From: Chitinophagaceae bacterium IBVUCB1
GTDB taxonomy: Bacteria; Bacteroidota; Bacteroidia; Chitinophagales; Chitinophagaceae
Length of the DNA: 64,000 bases
Reading direction: 5' to 3'
Assembly (NCBI GenBank): GCA_002127285.1
Contig: NFUW01000001.1
Location: 1,190,057 to 1,254,056 of the forward strand
Shown: positions 44,163 to 52,396 of the stretch, piece after piece
How the letters are laid out: each line of letters begins with the position of its first letter
Numbering within the stretch: the first letter of the stretch is position 1
Notes under the pieces: generated by a model
Databases searched by the model: none
The model's input: the letters and a program-made list of their open reading frames with translations, nothing else
What the model was told of the DNA's origin: nothing
Program-made: the position numbers and the translations under genes

Positions 44163-44680
44163 GGATTTTACTGACGGTAATCGGCTTGATGATGGGTATG
44201 ACGACATTTGCACAAACAGACTATAGCACATCCGTTGATTCTCAAAACGGAGCAGTAGTATATAAAGGACAATTCCTTTTTAACGACTTGCAAAAAGAAC
44301 CCAGCTTCAAGTGGTTGGCAAGTGGCATAGAGAGCTACAAACCCGATATGGGCGATATGGCTTTTTTGCAACAGCACCTTGCCAACTACAGCATAGTAAC
44401 AGTAATGGGCACTTGGTGCGAAGACTCTCAAATATTATTGCCCCGCTTGCTGAAAGTAATGGGCATGGTAAACTACCCGATGCCAATGTACACTATGTAT
44501 GGTGTGGACAGGAGCAAACAAACCAAATACGGCGAAAGCAAGTTTTACAACATCACCCGTGTGCCTGTTTTTATTTTGGTAAAAGATAACGAAGAAGTTG
44601 GCAGGATAACGGAATCTGTCAGCAAAAGCATAGAAGCAGATTTGCGTGCCATTATAGAAAAAGATATAGCTAAAAAATAG
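44159..44680 (+). CDS. Exported thioredoxin-like protein
   Basis: A 173-residue periplasmic protein with a signal peptide (LLTVIGLMMGMTTFAQ). The thioredoxin fold is marked by VTVMGTWCEDSQILLPRLLKV (near residue 80) and the cis-proline loop ITRVPVFILVK (near 140). The active site is WCEDS, that is a single Cys followed by Ser in place of the second Cys of CxxC, so it cannot do classic disulfide exchange by itself; it may be a reductase-like sensor or a nitrosoprotein handler. It follows the MerR gene with a 4-base overlap. Confidence 0.75.
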   Translation: MRILLTVIGLMMGMTTFAQTDYSTSVDSQNGAVVYKGQFLFNDLQKEPSFKWLASGIESYKPDMGDMAFLQQHLANYSIVTVMGTWCEDSQILLPRLLKVMGMVNYPMPMYTMYGVDRSKQTKYGESKFYNITRVPVFILVKDNEEVGRITESVSKSIEADLRAIIEKDIAKK

Positions 44681-44708
44681 CCCGTTTCAGCCTTTCGGGG
44701 CGAATAAT

Positions 44709-44716
44709 TACATTTG
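44709..44716 (+). promoter_or_regulatory. Minus-7 promoter element of hutH
   Basis: TACATTTG fits TAnnTTTG exactly, 18 bases before the ATG at 44735. Confidence 0.55.
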
Positions 44717-44734
44717 CTGCCACAATACAGCATA

Positions 44735-46213
44735 ATGGAACTTCCTGAACATATTTCGATAGCGTTTTTGAGCCAATGGGATGCGCCCGCATTTTCTTTG
44801 TCTGCCGATGCAATGCAACGCATAGCTATCAACCGCCAATACCTCGACGATATACTGCAAAAAGGAAATACCTATTATGGCATCAATACTGGCTTTGGTT
44901 CTTTGTGCAATGTGCGCATTGCAGACGACGAGCTATCGCAACTACAGGAAAACTTAGTATGCTCTCATGCCTGCGGTATGGGCGATGAAGTGCCCGAAGA
45001 CATAGTACGCTGGATGCTGCTGCTGAAAGCATACGGGCTATCGCAAGGATATAGTGGTGTGCGGACGGAGATAGTGCAGCGATTGGTTGATTTTTATAAC
45101 ATGGGTATATCGCCCGTAGTATATGAGTTGGGTTCGCTGGGCGCATCGGGCGACCTTGCACCACTTGCACACCTGAGCCTACCTATATTCGGTAAAGGCA
45201 AAGTGCGCTACAAAGGTGTAGTAAGAGATGCTGCTGAAGTATTGAAAGAAACAGGGCTTGCGCCCATACCCTTAGCCGCCAAAGAAGGACTGGCATTGCT
45301 GAATGGCACGCAGTTTATGAGCAGCCATGCAGTGTGGTGCCTTATTAAGGCAAAGCAACTGGCTGCTTGGGCAGATACGATAGGCGCACTCTCTGCCGAT
45401 GCGTTTATGGCAAAAGACGAACCTTTTAAGCACCCCATACACCGTGTGCGTCCACACAAAGGACAAATAGATACCGCTCAAAAAATACTGAGCCTGTTGC
45501 AAGGCAGTGCCATACAGGCCATGCCCAAAGAGCAGGTGCAAGACCCCTATTCTTTTCGCTGTATGCCGCAGGTACATGGTGCCAGCAAAGATGTGATAGA
45601 CATGGTAGGCAACATTGTAGAAACGGAAATCAATTCGGTAACGGATAACCCCATCGTGTTTCATGATGAAGATGCCATTATGAGTGGTGGTAATTTTCAC
45701 GGGCAGCCGTTGGCATTGAATCTTGATTTTCTTGCCATCGCCGTTGCAGAGTTGGCTAATATTTCTGAACGCAGAACATACTTGCTCATCAGCGGGCAGC
45801 GTGGGCTGCCACCATTCCTTGCACCAGACGCAGGTGTGAATAGCGGCTTTATGATTGCGCAATACACCGCCGCAGCCATCGTTAGCCAGAGCAAGCAATT
45901 ATGTACCCCTGCATCGGTAGATAGTATTGTGAGCAGTAACGGACAAGAAGACCATGTAAGCATGGGTGCGAACGCAGCTACTAAACTGCGCCGTGTAGTA
46001 ATGAATGTGCAGCGTGTGTTGGCTATCGAATTATTAACAGCCGTGCAGGCATTAGACCTGAGAAGGCCTGCTGCCTCATCGCCTGCATTAGAAAAATTGT
46101 ATAGTGCATTCCGCAAAGAGGTGAGCTTTATGGCAACAGACAGGCTGCTGCACGACGACCTGATAAAAGCGGAACAATTTCTGAATAATGATTGCGAAAA
46201 ACTGCTGGCTTAA
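44735..46213 (+). CDS. hutH: Histidine ammonia-lyase family enzyme
   Basis: A 492-residue lyase that removes ammonia from histidine to form urocanate. The MIO cofactor triad Ala-Ser-Gly is in ELGSLGASGDLAPLAHLSLP (near residue 140). TYYGINTGFGSLCNVRI, the SHACGMGDEVP loop with its His, and the C-terminal MGANAATKLRRV segment complete the signature. The His in the SHA loop fits a histidine (or tyrosine) lyase rather than a phenylalanine one. The ATG at 44735 is preferred to a TTG at 44714, which lies in the promoter element. No hutU, hutI or hutG is adjacent, so its role in full histidine breakdown is not shown here. Confidence 0.88.
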   Translation: MELPEHISIAFLSQWDAPAFSLSADAMQRIAINRQYLDDILQKGNTYYGINTGFGSLCNVRIADDELSQLQENLVCSHACGMGDEVPEDIVRWMLLLKAYGLSQGYSGVRTEIVQRLVDFYNMGISPVVYELGSLGASGDLAPLAHLSLPIFGKGKVRYKGVVRDAAEVLKETGLAPIPLAAKEGLALLNGTQFMSSHAVWCLIKAKQLAAWADTIGALSADAFMAKDEPFKHPIHRVRPHKGQIDTAQKILSLLQGSAIQAMPKEQVQDPYSFRCMPQVHGASKDVIDMVGNIVETEINSVTDNPIVFHDEDAIMSGGNFHGQPLALNLDFLAIAVAELANISERRTYLLISGQRGLPPFLAPDAGVNSGFMIAQYTAAAIVSQSKQLCTPASVDSIVSSNGQEDHVSMGANAATKLRRVVMNVQRVLAIELLTAVQALDLRRPAASSPALEKLYSAFRKEVSFMATDRLLHDDLIKAEQFLNNDCEKLLA

Positions 46214-47082
46214 ATCAGTTTGTAGTTTTTGTAGCTCATGTTGATGCCTAATTTTTCTTCGGCAAATTTCTTCAGCTTGGTTTTGAGGCTGCGTTTATTG
46301 TAAGAAATATCGTAATCAAATTGCCAGTTGACACGATTGATGCGTGGCTGCATAATGGCGGGATGTGTGCCGGTGAATTTCATCAACTCGTCAATATCAC
46401 CCGCATAATCAAATGCATCTGCTTTAACGATATTGTTTTCCATCCAATTATCATCGTGCCACATTTTATGAAAGCTCTCTTGCTTGCGTTGCATGGCGCG
46501 CGGGTCTTTCACCCATCCGTAGTGATACACAAAAGCATCTATCAATTTCACGCATAGTTTCTCATCGTTCCCTTTGCGGAAGCCCTGTGCGTCTTTGTAA
46601 GAATAAATGCTTTTATCATTTCTGATAATCCGTATCTCGTGCGGATACCAACGGGTTGAAGTGCCAACATAATCGTAAGAGCCATAAAAATGGAGATACT
46701 TAAACAGTAATCCATCCACACGCTTATCATCCACATATTGCTGCATGCCAGCGCGGATGGCTGCATGGTATTGTTCGTGCACTACTTCATCGCCCTGTAT
46801 GTAAAAACACCAGTCGGTATCACTGCCAATCGCTTTGAATACTTTATTGGTTTCTTCGCTCAGCACCAGCCCGCCCGTACGCAGGTTGTCGTCCCACACG
46901 GTATGTATGATTTTTATTTTGGGGCTGTTGATGCTTTCTATCAGTGCAATGGTATCGTCTTCCGAATTACCGATGCCGATTACAAACTCATCGCACAATG
47001 GTAATACGGATTGTATAGCCTCAAGTATGGGATAGTCATATTTTACCGCATTGCGGATGATGCTGAAGCCTGTAACTTTCAT
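46210..47082 (-). CDS. Glycosyltransferase, GT2-like
   Basis: A 290-residue GT-A-fold glycosyltransferase. The N-terminal VTGFSIIRNAVKYDYPILEAIQSVLPLCDEFVIGIG is the typical family-2 start, and the DTDWCFYIQGDEVVHE segment near residue 90 supplies the acidic nucleotide-sugar site (QGDE in place of DxD). A C-terminal region is basic and not recognised, ending LGINMSYKNYKLI. The acceptor is unknown; likely a surface glycan or lipid. The gene is convergent with hutH, sharing a 4-base overlap, and stands alone on the minus strand behind a TAACTTTA promoter-like element. Confidence 0.8.
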   Translation of the reverse strand: MKVTGFSIIRNAVKYDYPILEAIQSVLPLCDEFVIGIGNSEDDTIALIESINSPKIKIIHTVWDDNLRTGGLVLSEETNKVFKAIGSDTDWCFYIQGDEVVHEQYHAAIRAGMQQYVDDKRVDGLLFKYLHFYGSYDYVGTSTRWYPHEIRIIRNDKSIYSYKDAQGFRKGNDEKLCVKLIDAFVYHYGWVKDPRAMQRKQESFHKMWHDDNWMENNIVKADAFDYAGDIDELMKFTGTHPAIMQPRINRVNWQFDYDISYNKRSLKTKLKKFAEEKLGINMSYKNYKLI

Positions 47083-47099
47083 TGAATAAACTGCTGCGC

Positions 47100-47107
47100 T
47101 AAAGTTA
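47100..47107 (-). promoter_or_regulatory. Candidate minus-7 promoter element of the GT2-like gene
   Basis: Minus-strand TAACTTTA matches TAnnTTTG in seven of eight positions, 18-25 bases before the ATG at 47082. It also lies between the patatin stop and the GT2 start. Confidence 0.3.
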
Positions 47108-47114
47108 ATGCAGA

Positions 47115-49346
47115 TTATTTACTTAGCAGGGTTTTAATCGTTTGTACACGAGCCATATTAGTTGGTGTATAGATGGATTGCAGCAAATCTTTCTTCTCGC
47201 GCTGCGTCAGGTGAAAGTTTAATGCGGCAGTTTTGTCAGGATGAGCAGGTATGTATTCCATCGTAACGATGTGCAGCTTATCACCAAACAGCGTTTGTGC
47301 ATAATCTTTCAAATAGGTATGTCCGTAAGATTGAAAGCTCTCCCACTTGTTCTGTATCACAAATAAGGGGCTTGATACCATACTGCCGAGTGAATTGATT
47401 TGCGATTGCGGAAATAACTCATTCTCTCGCGTATCGCGTATTTGCAGCAGTATTATACGTTTGTTGTTAGCGGTTATCCAGTTTCGCATATTATACAAGT
47501 AACGCACTGCTACTTCAACACCGAAATTATCGCGCAGCCCCGCATCCATCACATTCATTTCGGGTTCAGACGGCAGCCTTACTACGGGCAGTATGTAGGG
47601 GAATGTAGCATTCATACGCAAGGCCGAAGTGATACGCAAATTCTGCGCATCTTGCTTAGCAAAAAACCTATTGAAATCTATAGCATCTACCAAAGCGGTT
47701 TTATCACTTGTATCATACGCAGGCTTACATAAATAGCTGACGGGCGATGCTGCTACCATCAGGCGTTTGCCATCGTTGATGATAGTGCCGTTTACAATGA
47801 TGGCAGGCATTTCGCAGTTTTGTTCTTTCTCGGTGTATTCGCCCAGTTTTTTATCCAGCAGCCCTTCTGTATTGCGTATCAATTCCTGTTCCATGGCATA
47901 GCCACGGTCTTTTTTATAAGAATACCCCGCGACGGCTATCTTATTAAACGGTGATGCAAGGTCAACACTCGCCAGCGAAAAGATGATGGCATTCAGTAAG
48001 TCATTACCTACATTATCCTGATATTTTTGCAGATAGACTGTTTGTTCATTGTCTTGTGAGTATTTGTAGTGTACATCACGCCAATACGCAGCACCCAACA
48101 TACCCCCCGATGCACCTGTTATCATCACGCTATTGTTGTATAACCTGCCATTGGTAATACTATCAAGGTATTGCAGGTTTCTAAATGTCCAGTATGCAGA
48201 ACGATTGCCCCCGCCACTCACACATACTACTATCAGTGGTGCATTGGTATCGCCTGCAGCCATGCGCTTGGCTTGCCATAGAGTCAATCTTTTCTCTTCC
48301 TGCATCCTGTCTTGTGTGCAGATACTATCTGTAAATACAGCGTTCAGATTTTCGGTGTTATATACAGGCTTTTCGCTGACAGGTGTTTTATAATTGAGTC
48401 CGTAAGCAATGCTGCGCACATCAAATACATCGTTTTTTACCAATGCCGACAGCACGGCAACAATAAAAATCCAACCTAATACTTCCCAACTACGCAAAAA
48501 ATATTTCATTGCTCCCACAATGCCAAGCACTACCGAAAATAAAATGAGAAAACCCGCACCCGCAGGCAAACGTAGTATAGGCGTATCAACAAAAAAGCCT
48601 GATGCCCATAACACCATCAATGCAAATACATTGGCAGTAATAGCATTGCGGTGATGTTTGCGCAATACCGCGTGCAGCAAACGGGGAGAATATGTTTCTA
48701 ATTGGTCGCAATGGGTTATCCTGAGTCTGCCCGATAAAAATGTTTTTGTATTGACAACATCGATATCGTAATCAAGTGCATCGTAGGGAATGAAATTTTT
48801 GATGCGAGAAGGATTGGTGATGCGCGATAATACGACTTTCAGCAAATCTCTGTCAACACGAAAAAAATAAGCAAACGAAACAATGATAATTAGTGCAAAG
48901 CCTGTATAAAAACCTACCTGAAATAAGAATGCCCTTGCAGCACCCGAATGTTCATCTCTTAGTTGGTAATGTGTAATGACAAACGAATAGAATACAAGAA
49001 ATGCCAAAGGCAACAGCGAATTATTGATGCAATATTTGATAAACGCATGGCGTACTGCGCCCAAAAAAGGTAATCGTGCACTATGGATGATGAATGTGGT
49101 GATATGCCATGCCATGACAAAGACAGCCATAGCGCCACCCAAAATGAACATGCTGAAAAAGCTGATTTTGCCCTGATACTCGGGTGCAAGAAATAATGAT
49201 TTAGCGCCGAACACAGCAGCAAAATGTCCGGTTATAGTAGCAATGAGTATTGCCCAAAAGATAAGCAGTAACTGATACTTACGAAAGTGAAGTACCAGTA
49301 ACTGCAATGGCAGAAATTGAAATATGCCTCTCAATATATTACGCAT
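47115..49346 (-). CDS. Membrane patatin-like phospholipase
   Basis: A 743-residue protein with two parts. Residues about 20-330 contain roughly seven hydrophobic helices (for example LLLIFWAILIATITGHFAAV near 25, FYTGFALIIIVSFAYFF near 150). Residues about 365-740 are a patatin-like hydrolase: oxyanion loop VVCVSGGGNRSAYWTF near 377, catalytic Ser in TGASGGMLGAA near 412 (the GxSxG motif), and catalytic Asp in GLRDNFG near 602 (DNFG in place of DG). Such enzymes hydrolyse acyl esters of lipids. The fusion of a multi-helix membrane domain to patatin is less common; the catalytic part likely faces the cytoplasm at the membrane. Substrate unknown. Confidence 0.8.
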   Translation of the reverse strand: MRNILRGIFQFLPLQLLVLHFRKYQLLLIFWAILIATITGHFAAVFGAKSLFLAPEYQGKISFFSMFILGGAMAVFVMAWHITTFIIHSARLPFLGAVRHAFIKYCINNSLLPLAFLVFYSFVITHYQLRDEHSGAARAFLFQVGFYTGFALIIIVSFAYFFRVDRDLLKVVLSRITNPSRIKNFIPYDALDYDIDVVNTKTFLSGRLRITHCDQLETYSPRLLHAVLRKHHRNAITANVFALMVLWASGFFVDTPILRLPAGAGFLILFSVVLGIVGAMKYFLRSWEVLGWIFIVAVLSALVKNDVFDVRSIAYGLNYKTPVSEKPVYNTENLNAVFTDSICTQDRMQEEKRLTLWQAKRMAAGDTNAPLIVVCVSGGGNRSAYWTFRNLQYLDSITNGRLYNNSVMITGASGGMLGAAYWRDVHYKYSQDNEQTVYLQKYQDNVGNDLLNAIIFSLASVDLASPFNKIAVAGYSYKKDRGYAMEQELIRNTEGLLDKKLGEYTEKEQNCEMPAIIVNGTIINDGKRLMVAASPVSYLCKPAYDTSDKTALVDAIDFNRFFAKQDAQNLRITSALRMNATFPYILPVVRLPSEPEMNVMDAGLRDNFGVEVAVRYLYNMRNWITANNKRIILLQIRDTRENELFPQSQINSLGSMVSSPLFVIQNKWESFQSYGHTYLKDYAQTLFGDKLHIVTMEYIPAHPDKTAALNFHLTQREKKDLLQSIYTPTNMARVQTIKTLLSK

Positions 49347-49413
49347 CTGCTTAATCTACTATTAAGTTACGACTAAGTTTTGGCGTTTTTGTAAGCTGCG
49401 TGTAGTATTTGCA

Positions 49414-50472
49414 TTAATTTGATGTGCGCCTGACTGCATACAGACACACTACCAATGACATCAGCAGGAACATGGCAAATAACTGGTGCAGCTCTGCCAA
49501 TACCTCGAACGTGCCGAATTTACCCATTACTATTTTAGGCGCACTGATAACTGTAAAAATACCCAACAGCACTTGCACAAATACCAGCACAAAAGGCCAC
49601 CAGCGCGCACTGCCTATCAGGCTGCCATTTTGTTGCTTGGCAAACTTGGTAGCACTACCAAACCAAAACATGATGAGCGCAAATAGCAGGTAAGCAAGCT
49701 GCCTGTGCATAAAATGTATGTTGATGGGATGGTTGATGATACTATGCATCCAAAGGCTATCGGGTACATGCATGCCATTTATATCGGGCCAAGTAGGGGC
49801 GTTCATGGCTGCTTTCAGCCCTGCCATAAACGCTCCGTACACCAACTGTATGCATAGCACTATGATGGTAATAATGGTAAACGTGTTGAGCTTTTTACTG
49901 ATGGTGATTTTATAATCGGGTACCAATAGCTTCAGGGCAAACCAAAGTGTATAACACAACAGCAGCAATGCAGCCATAAAGTGCAATGCCAGTTTTATAT
50001 GATTCACATACAGGTTGGTATCGTTCAGTCCGCTGGCTACCATTATCCATCCTATTACCCCTTGCGCACCGCCTAATATGAAAAGGATAATAAACGGTAT
50101 TATCATTTCCTTATCAAAATACCTGCGAATAAGAAAGTATATAAAGCCGATGGCAAACACTACCCCGAGTAATCTTGCCCACAAGCGGTGAAACCATTCC
50201 CAAAAGAAAATGAATTTGAAATCGTCTATCGTAAAGTGATTGTTCAGGTATTTGTATTGCGCTATCTGTTGGTATTTTTCAAAAGCTGCCTGCCAAGCTG
50301 CATCTCCCATCGGTGGCATAGTACCCATTATAGGCTTCCACTCTGTTATGGATAATCCCGAACCAGTCAGCCTCGTTACGCCACCCAGTAATACCTGTAT
50401 CACTATCATCATGACACCAGCCAACAACCAATATGCTACTGCTTTTCTTTTCTTACTATCCTGCACTTCCAT
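49414..50472 (-). CDS. ctaA: Heme A synthase (COX15/CtaA)
   Basis: A 352-residue inner-membrane enzyme that hydroxylates the C8 methyl of heme O to make heme A for cytochrome c oxidase. About eight transmembrane helices in two four-helix halves. Signatures: VLLGGVTRLTGSGLSITEWKP near the N-terminus, FKFIFFWEWFHRLWARLLG with heme-ligand His, LALHFMAALLLLCYTLWF, MHRQLAYLLFA, and LAELHQLFAMFLL near the C-terminus. It fits the COX15-type family. It implies an aa3-type oxidase and aerobic respiration. The start is close to a TAGCTTTG promoter element. Confidence 0.95.
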   Translation of the reverse strand: MEVQDSKKRKAVAYWLLAGVMMIVIQVLLGGVTRLTGSGLSITEWKPIMGTMPPMGDAAWQAAFEKYQQIAQYKYLNNHFTIDDFKFIFFWEWFHRLWARLLGVVFAIGFIYFLIRRYFDKEMIIPFIILFILGGAQGVIGWIMVASGLNDTNLYVNHIKLALHFMAALLLLCYTLWFALKLLVPDYKITISKKLNTFTIITIIVLCIQLVYGAFMAGLKAAMNAPTWPDINGMHVPDSLWMHSIINHPINIHFMHRQLAYLLFALIMFWFGSATKFAKQQNGSLIGSARWWPFVLVFVQVLLGIFTVISAPKIVMGKFGTFEVLAELHQLFAMFLLMSLVVCLYAVRRTSN

Positions 50473-50486
50473 ACTTATTTGGTGTG

Positions 50487-50494
50487 CAAAGCTA
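50487..50494 (-). promoter_or_regulatory. Minus-7 promoter element of ctaA
   Basis: Minus-strand TAGCTTTG fits TAnnTTTG exactly, 15-22 bases before the ATG at 50472. Confidence 0.55.
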
Positions 50495-50847
50495 AGGCAG
50501 ATAGTGTTTTTACTACTATCAATTCTGCCATGTTTTACCTCGAATTCAGTTATAATGCAGTCAACGAGATTAAAAAACGATTAAAATTTATTTTTCCCGT
50601 TTTTGTAAAGCGACAATCTGTCATATCGATAGTTTTACGATTTATCAGACTTGCTTAGTGTTTCAGAGATTGTTTATAATCAATACTTTTCAAATTGTCA
50701 TTTTAATTAATTTTTAATTTCGATAGAATTTAACTATAGTCGTAGGAATATTGCATTAGCTTTATAGTTGAGAAGTTTGATTTGAAGCAGCTTATATAGC
50801 TTATATTTTACAAATATTAGAATTCACCATTATAAAACTGTTTAGTT
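50495..50847. other. AT-rich intergenic region between divergent ctaA and the HU gene
   Basis: No ORF of note and no clear hairpin or repeat. It contains long AT tracts (for example TTTTAATTAATTTTTAATTT near 50700) and should carry the HU promoter; no exact TAnnTTTG was found near the HU start. The A/T tracts could bend DNA. Confidence 0.4.
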
Positions 50848-51171
50848 ATGAGAAAAGCGGACGTAGTAACAAAGATTGCAGAAAAGACAGGGATACCTAA
50901 GGTTGACATATTAGTAGCATTAGAAGCCTTTTTTAAAGAAGTAAAAGAATCGTTAGTAGAAGGAGAGCCTGTATTTGTTCGTGGTTTTGGTAGTTTCATC
51001 CTCAAAAAGCGCGCTGCCAAAATAGGTCGCAATATTAAAAAGAACGTAGCAGTAGAAATACCCGAGCATTTTATACCAGCCTTCAAGCCTGCAAAAGAGT
51101 TTATGCAGGCGGTAAAAGAATCTAAACACGATCTGAAAGAGCATAAGGGAGATTTTGACGACCAAGACTAA
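50848..51171 (+). CDS. HU/IHF-family DNA-binding protein
   Basis: A 107-residue nucleoid protein that bends DNA. The HU fold is complete: the N-terminal helical part (RKADVVTKIAEKTGIPKVDILVALEAFFKEVKESL), then GEPVFVRGFGSFILKKRAAKIGRNIKKN with the conserved RGFGSF, and a C-terminal PEHFIPAFKPAKEF that closes the beta arm. The DNA-intercalating proline region is IPEHFIP. An acidic tail (KEHKGDFDDQD) of about 12 residues is unusual for HU and may tune DNA affinity. The long AT-rich upstream region probably carries its promoter. Single gene, before a TPR gene. Confidence 0.92.
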   Translation: MRKADVVTKIAEKTGIPKVDILVALEAFFKEVKESLVEGEPVFVRGFGSFILKKRAAKIGRNIKKNVAVEIPEHFIPAFKPAKEFMQAVKESKHDLKEHKGDFDDQD

Positions 51172-51203
51172 TAAAGAAAGCCTTTCGTAAGGCATAATTC
51201 CCC

Positions 51204-51211
51204 TACATTTG
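51204..51211 (+). promoter_or_regulatory. Minus-7 promoter element of the TPR gene
   Basis: TACATTTG fits TAnnTTTG exactly, immediately after the HU gene and 19 bases before the TTG at 51230. Confidence 0.5.
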
Positions 51212-51229
51212 CGCAGAATTTTTATCGTT

Positions 51230-52090
51230 TTGCGACCCGTACATTATATAACAATAGCCATTGCGGCGGGGCTGATAGCCTTATTGTATTTCGGTGCCAA
51301 TACTACGCCCCCATCTAAAAAGAAGGAAGGTGGTGCAATGGCAGGCATGCAACAAGGTATGCAGCAAAGCCATACAGCCATACAGCCGGCATCTGCCGAC
51401 TCGATACTGACAGCGGCAAGGCAAGCCTTACCACAGCATGCAGCAGAAGAATTAGCAGTGGTAGAAAAAGAACTGGCTGCCATCACCGATTCGGCGAAAA
51501 TGGCACCCGTTTTATGGAAACTGGGCAAAGTATGGCAGGAGCATAAACAATACCCTGCTGCGGCATATTATTATGCAAAATCGGCCAAGTTGGAGAATTC
51601 GGAAAAAAACCTCAACTTTGCAGGCCAATTATTTTTGGACCTCGCACAAAGAGGCGGCTCACCGGCCGTAACGATGTGGGAAGCGCAGCAATCCATAGCC
51701 TGTTTTCAACGCTCTATGGAACTAAACCCCAAAAATGATACGGTTAAGATGGCACTTGCGGCTGCTTATATCGAAGGTGTGGGAGAAACTATGCAGGGGG
51801 TACAATTACTACTGGGCATTACCCGCGAAAAACCTGATAATATACCTGCTAACTTGATGCTGGGCAGGTTGGCAATACAGTCGGGGCAGTACGACAAAGC
51901 GGTAGGTCGTTTTGAAACAGTCTTGAGGAAAGAGCCGAATAATACAGAGGCACTGTATTTTCTGGCAGAGACCTATAAGGGCAAGGGGGATAAAAAGAAA
52001 GCTATTGAACTGTTTGAAAAGTGCAAGCAGATAGTGAAGAACCCCGAGTTTGATAAAGAGATTGACAATTATATAAATTCATTTAAGTAA
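51230..52090 (+). CDS. Membrane-anchored tetratricopeptide repeat protein
   Basis: A protein of about 286 residues with a short cytoplasmic start, one transmembrane helix (YITIAIAAGLIALLYFG), a low-complexity Gly/Met/Gln-rich linker (GAMAGMQQGMQQSHTA), then about three to four TPR-like helical pairs. Examples are YYAKSAKLE, CFQRSMELNPKNDTVKM and GRLAIQSGQYDKAVGRFETVLRKEPNNTEALYFLAETYKG. No ATG exists near the start: the frame opens with TTG at 51209, but that lies in the promoter element, so TTG at 51230 is chosen. The repeats point to a protein-binding scaffold in the periplasm. The tiny mS38-like gene follows after 19 bases. Confidence 0.7.
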   Translation: MRPVHYITIAIAAGLIALLYFGANTTPPSKKKEGGAMAGMQQGMQQSHTAIQPASADSILTAARQALPQHAAEELAVVEKELAAITDSAKMAPVLWKLGKVWQEHKQYPAAAYYYAKSAKLENSEKNLNFAGQLFLDLAQRGGSPAVTMWEAQQSIACFQRSMELNPKNDTVKMALAAAYIEGVGETMQGVQLLLGITREKPDNIPANLMLGRLAIQSGQYDKAVGRFETVLRKEPNNTEALYFLAETYKGKGDKKKAIELFEKCKQIVKNPEFDKEIDNYINSFK

Positions 52091-52109
52091 CTATAAAATT
52101 ATTTGTGTT

Positions 52110-52199
52110 ATGCCTTGTGGTAAGAAAAGAAAAAGACATAAAATCGCTACTCACAAACGTAAAAAGCGTTTGAGAAAAAACCGTCATAAGAAGAAATAA
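52110..52199 (+). CDS. AURKAIP1/COX24-type 29-residue basic protein (mS38-like, ribosomal)
   Basis: A 29-residue, strongly basic ORF reading MPCGKKRKRHKIATH, then KRKKRLRKNRHKKK, ending TAA. It matches the small AURKAIP1/COX24 domain protein found in nearly all Bacteroidota, related to mitochondrial ribosomal protein mS38, and thought to bind rRNA in the small subunit. Size, composition and the KKRKRHKIATHKRKKRLRK core make coincidence unlikely. It lies 19 bases after the TPR gene and shares its promoter; the hairpin at 52262 probably ends the transcript. Confidence 0.85.
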   Translation: MPCGKKRKRHKIATHKRKKRLRKNRHKKK

Positions 52200-52261
52200 G
52201 GAATAGCCGGGCGCGCTCCTGCTTCCCTTTTCCTAATACATCTTGTAGTAATTCTTTTACT

Positions 52262-52315
52262 CCTACATCTGTTGTTGTGCTTCCTATATATTAGCTGCAC
52301 TGCTACAGATGTAGG
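52262..52315 (+). terminator. Long-loop hairpin, probable terminator
   Basis: CCTACATCTGT (52262-52272) pairs perfectly with ACAGATGTAGG (52305-52315) around a 32-base loop and is followed by GTTTTGTTATT. It probably ends the TPR/mS38-like transcript. Confidence 0.5.
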
Positions 52316-52396
52316 GTTTTGTTATTACAATTTGTCTTTTCAAAATATTCTTCAGGAATCACGCACCGGCCAAGTGTAATTGGAAAATCACGGTGA

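Noticed and set aside
51209-51211. TTG at 51209 as the start of the TPR protein
   Set aside because: The codon overlaps an exact TACATTTG promoter element; TTG at 51230 gives a normal membrane-anchor start.
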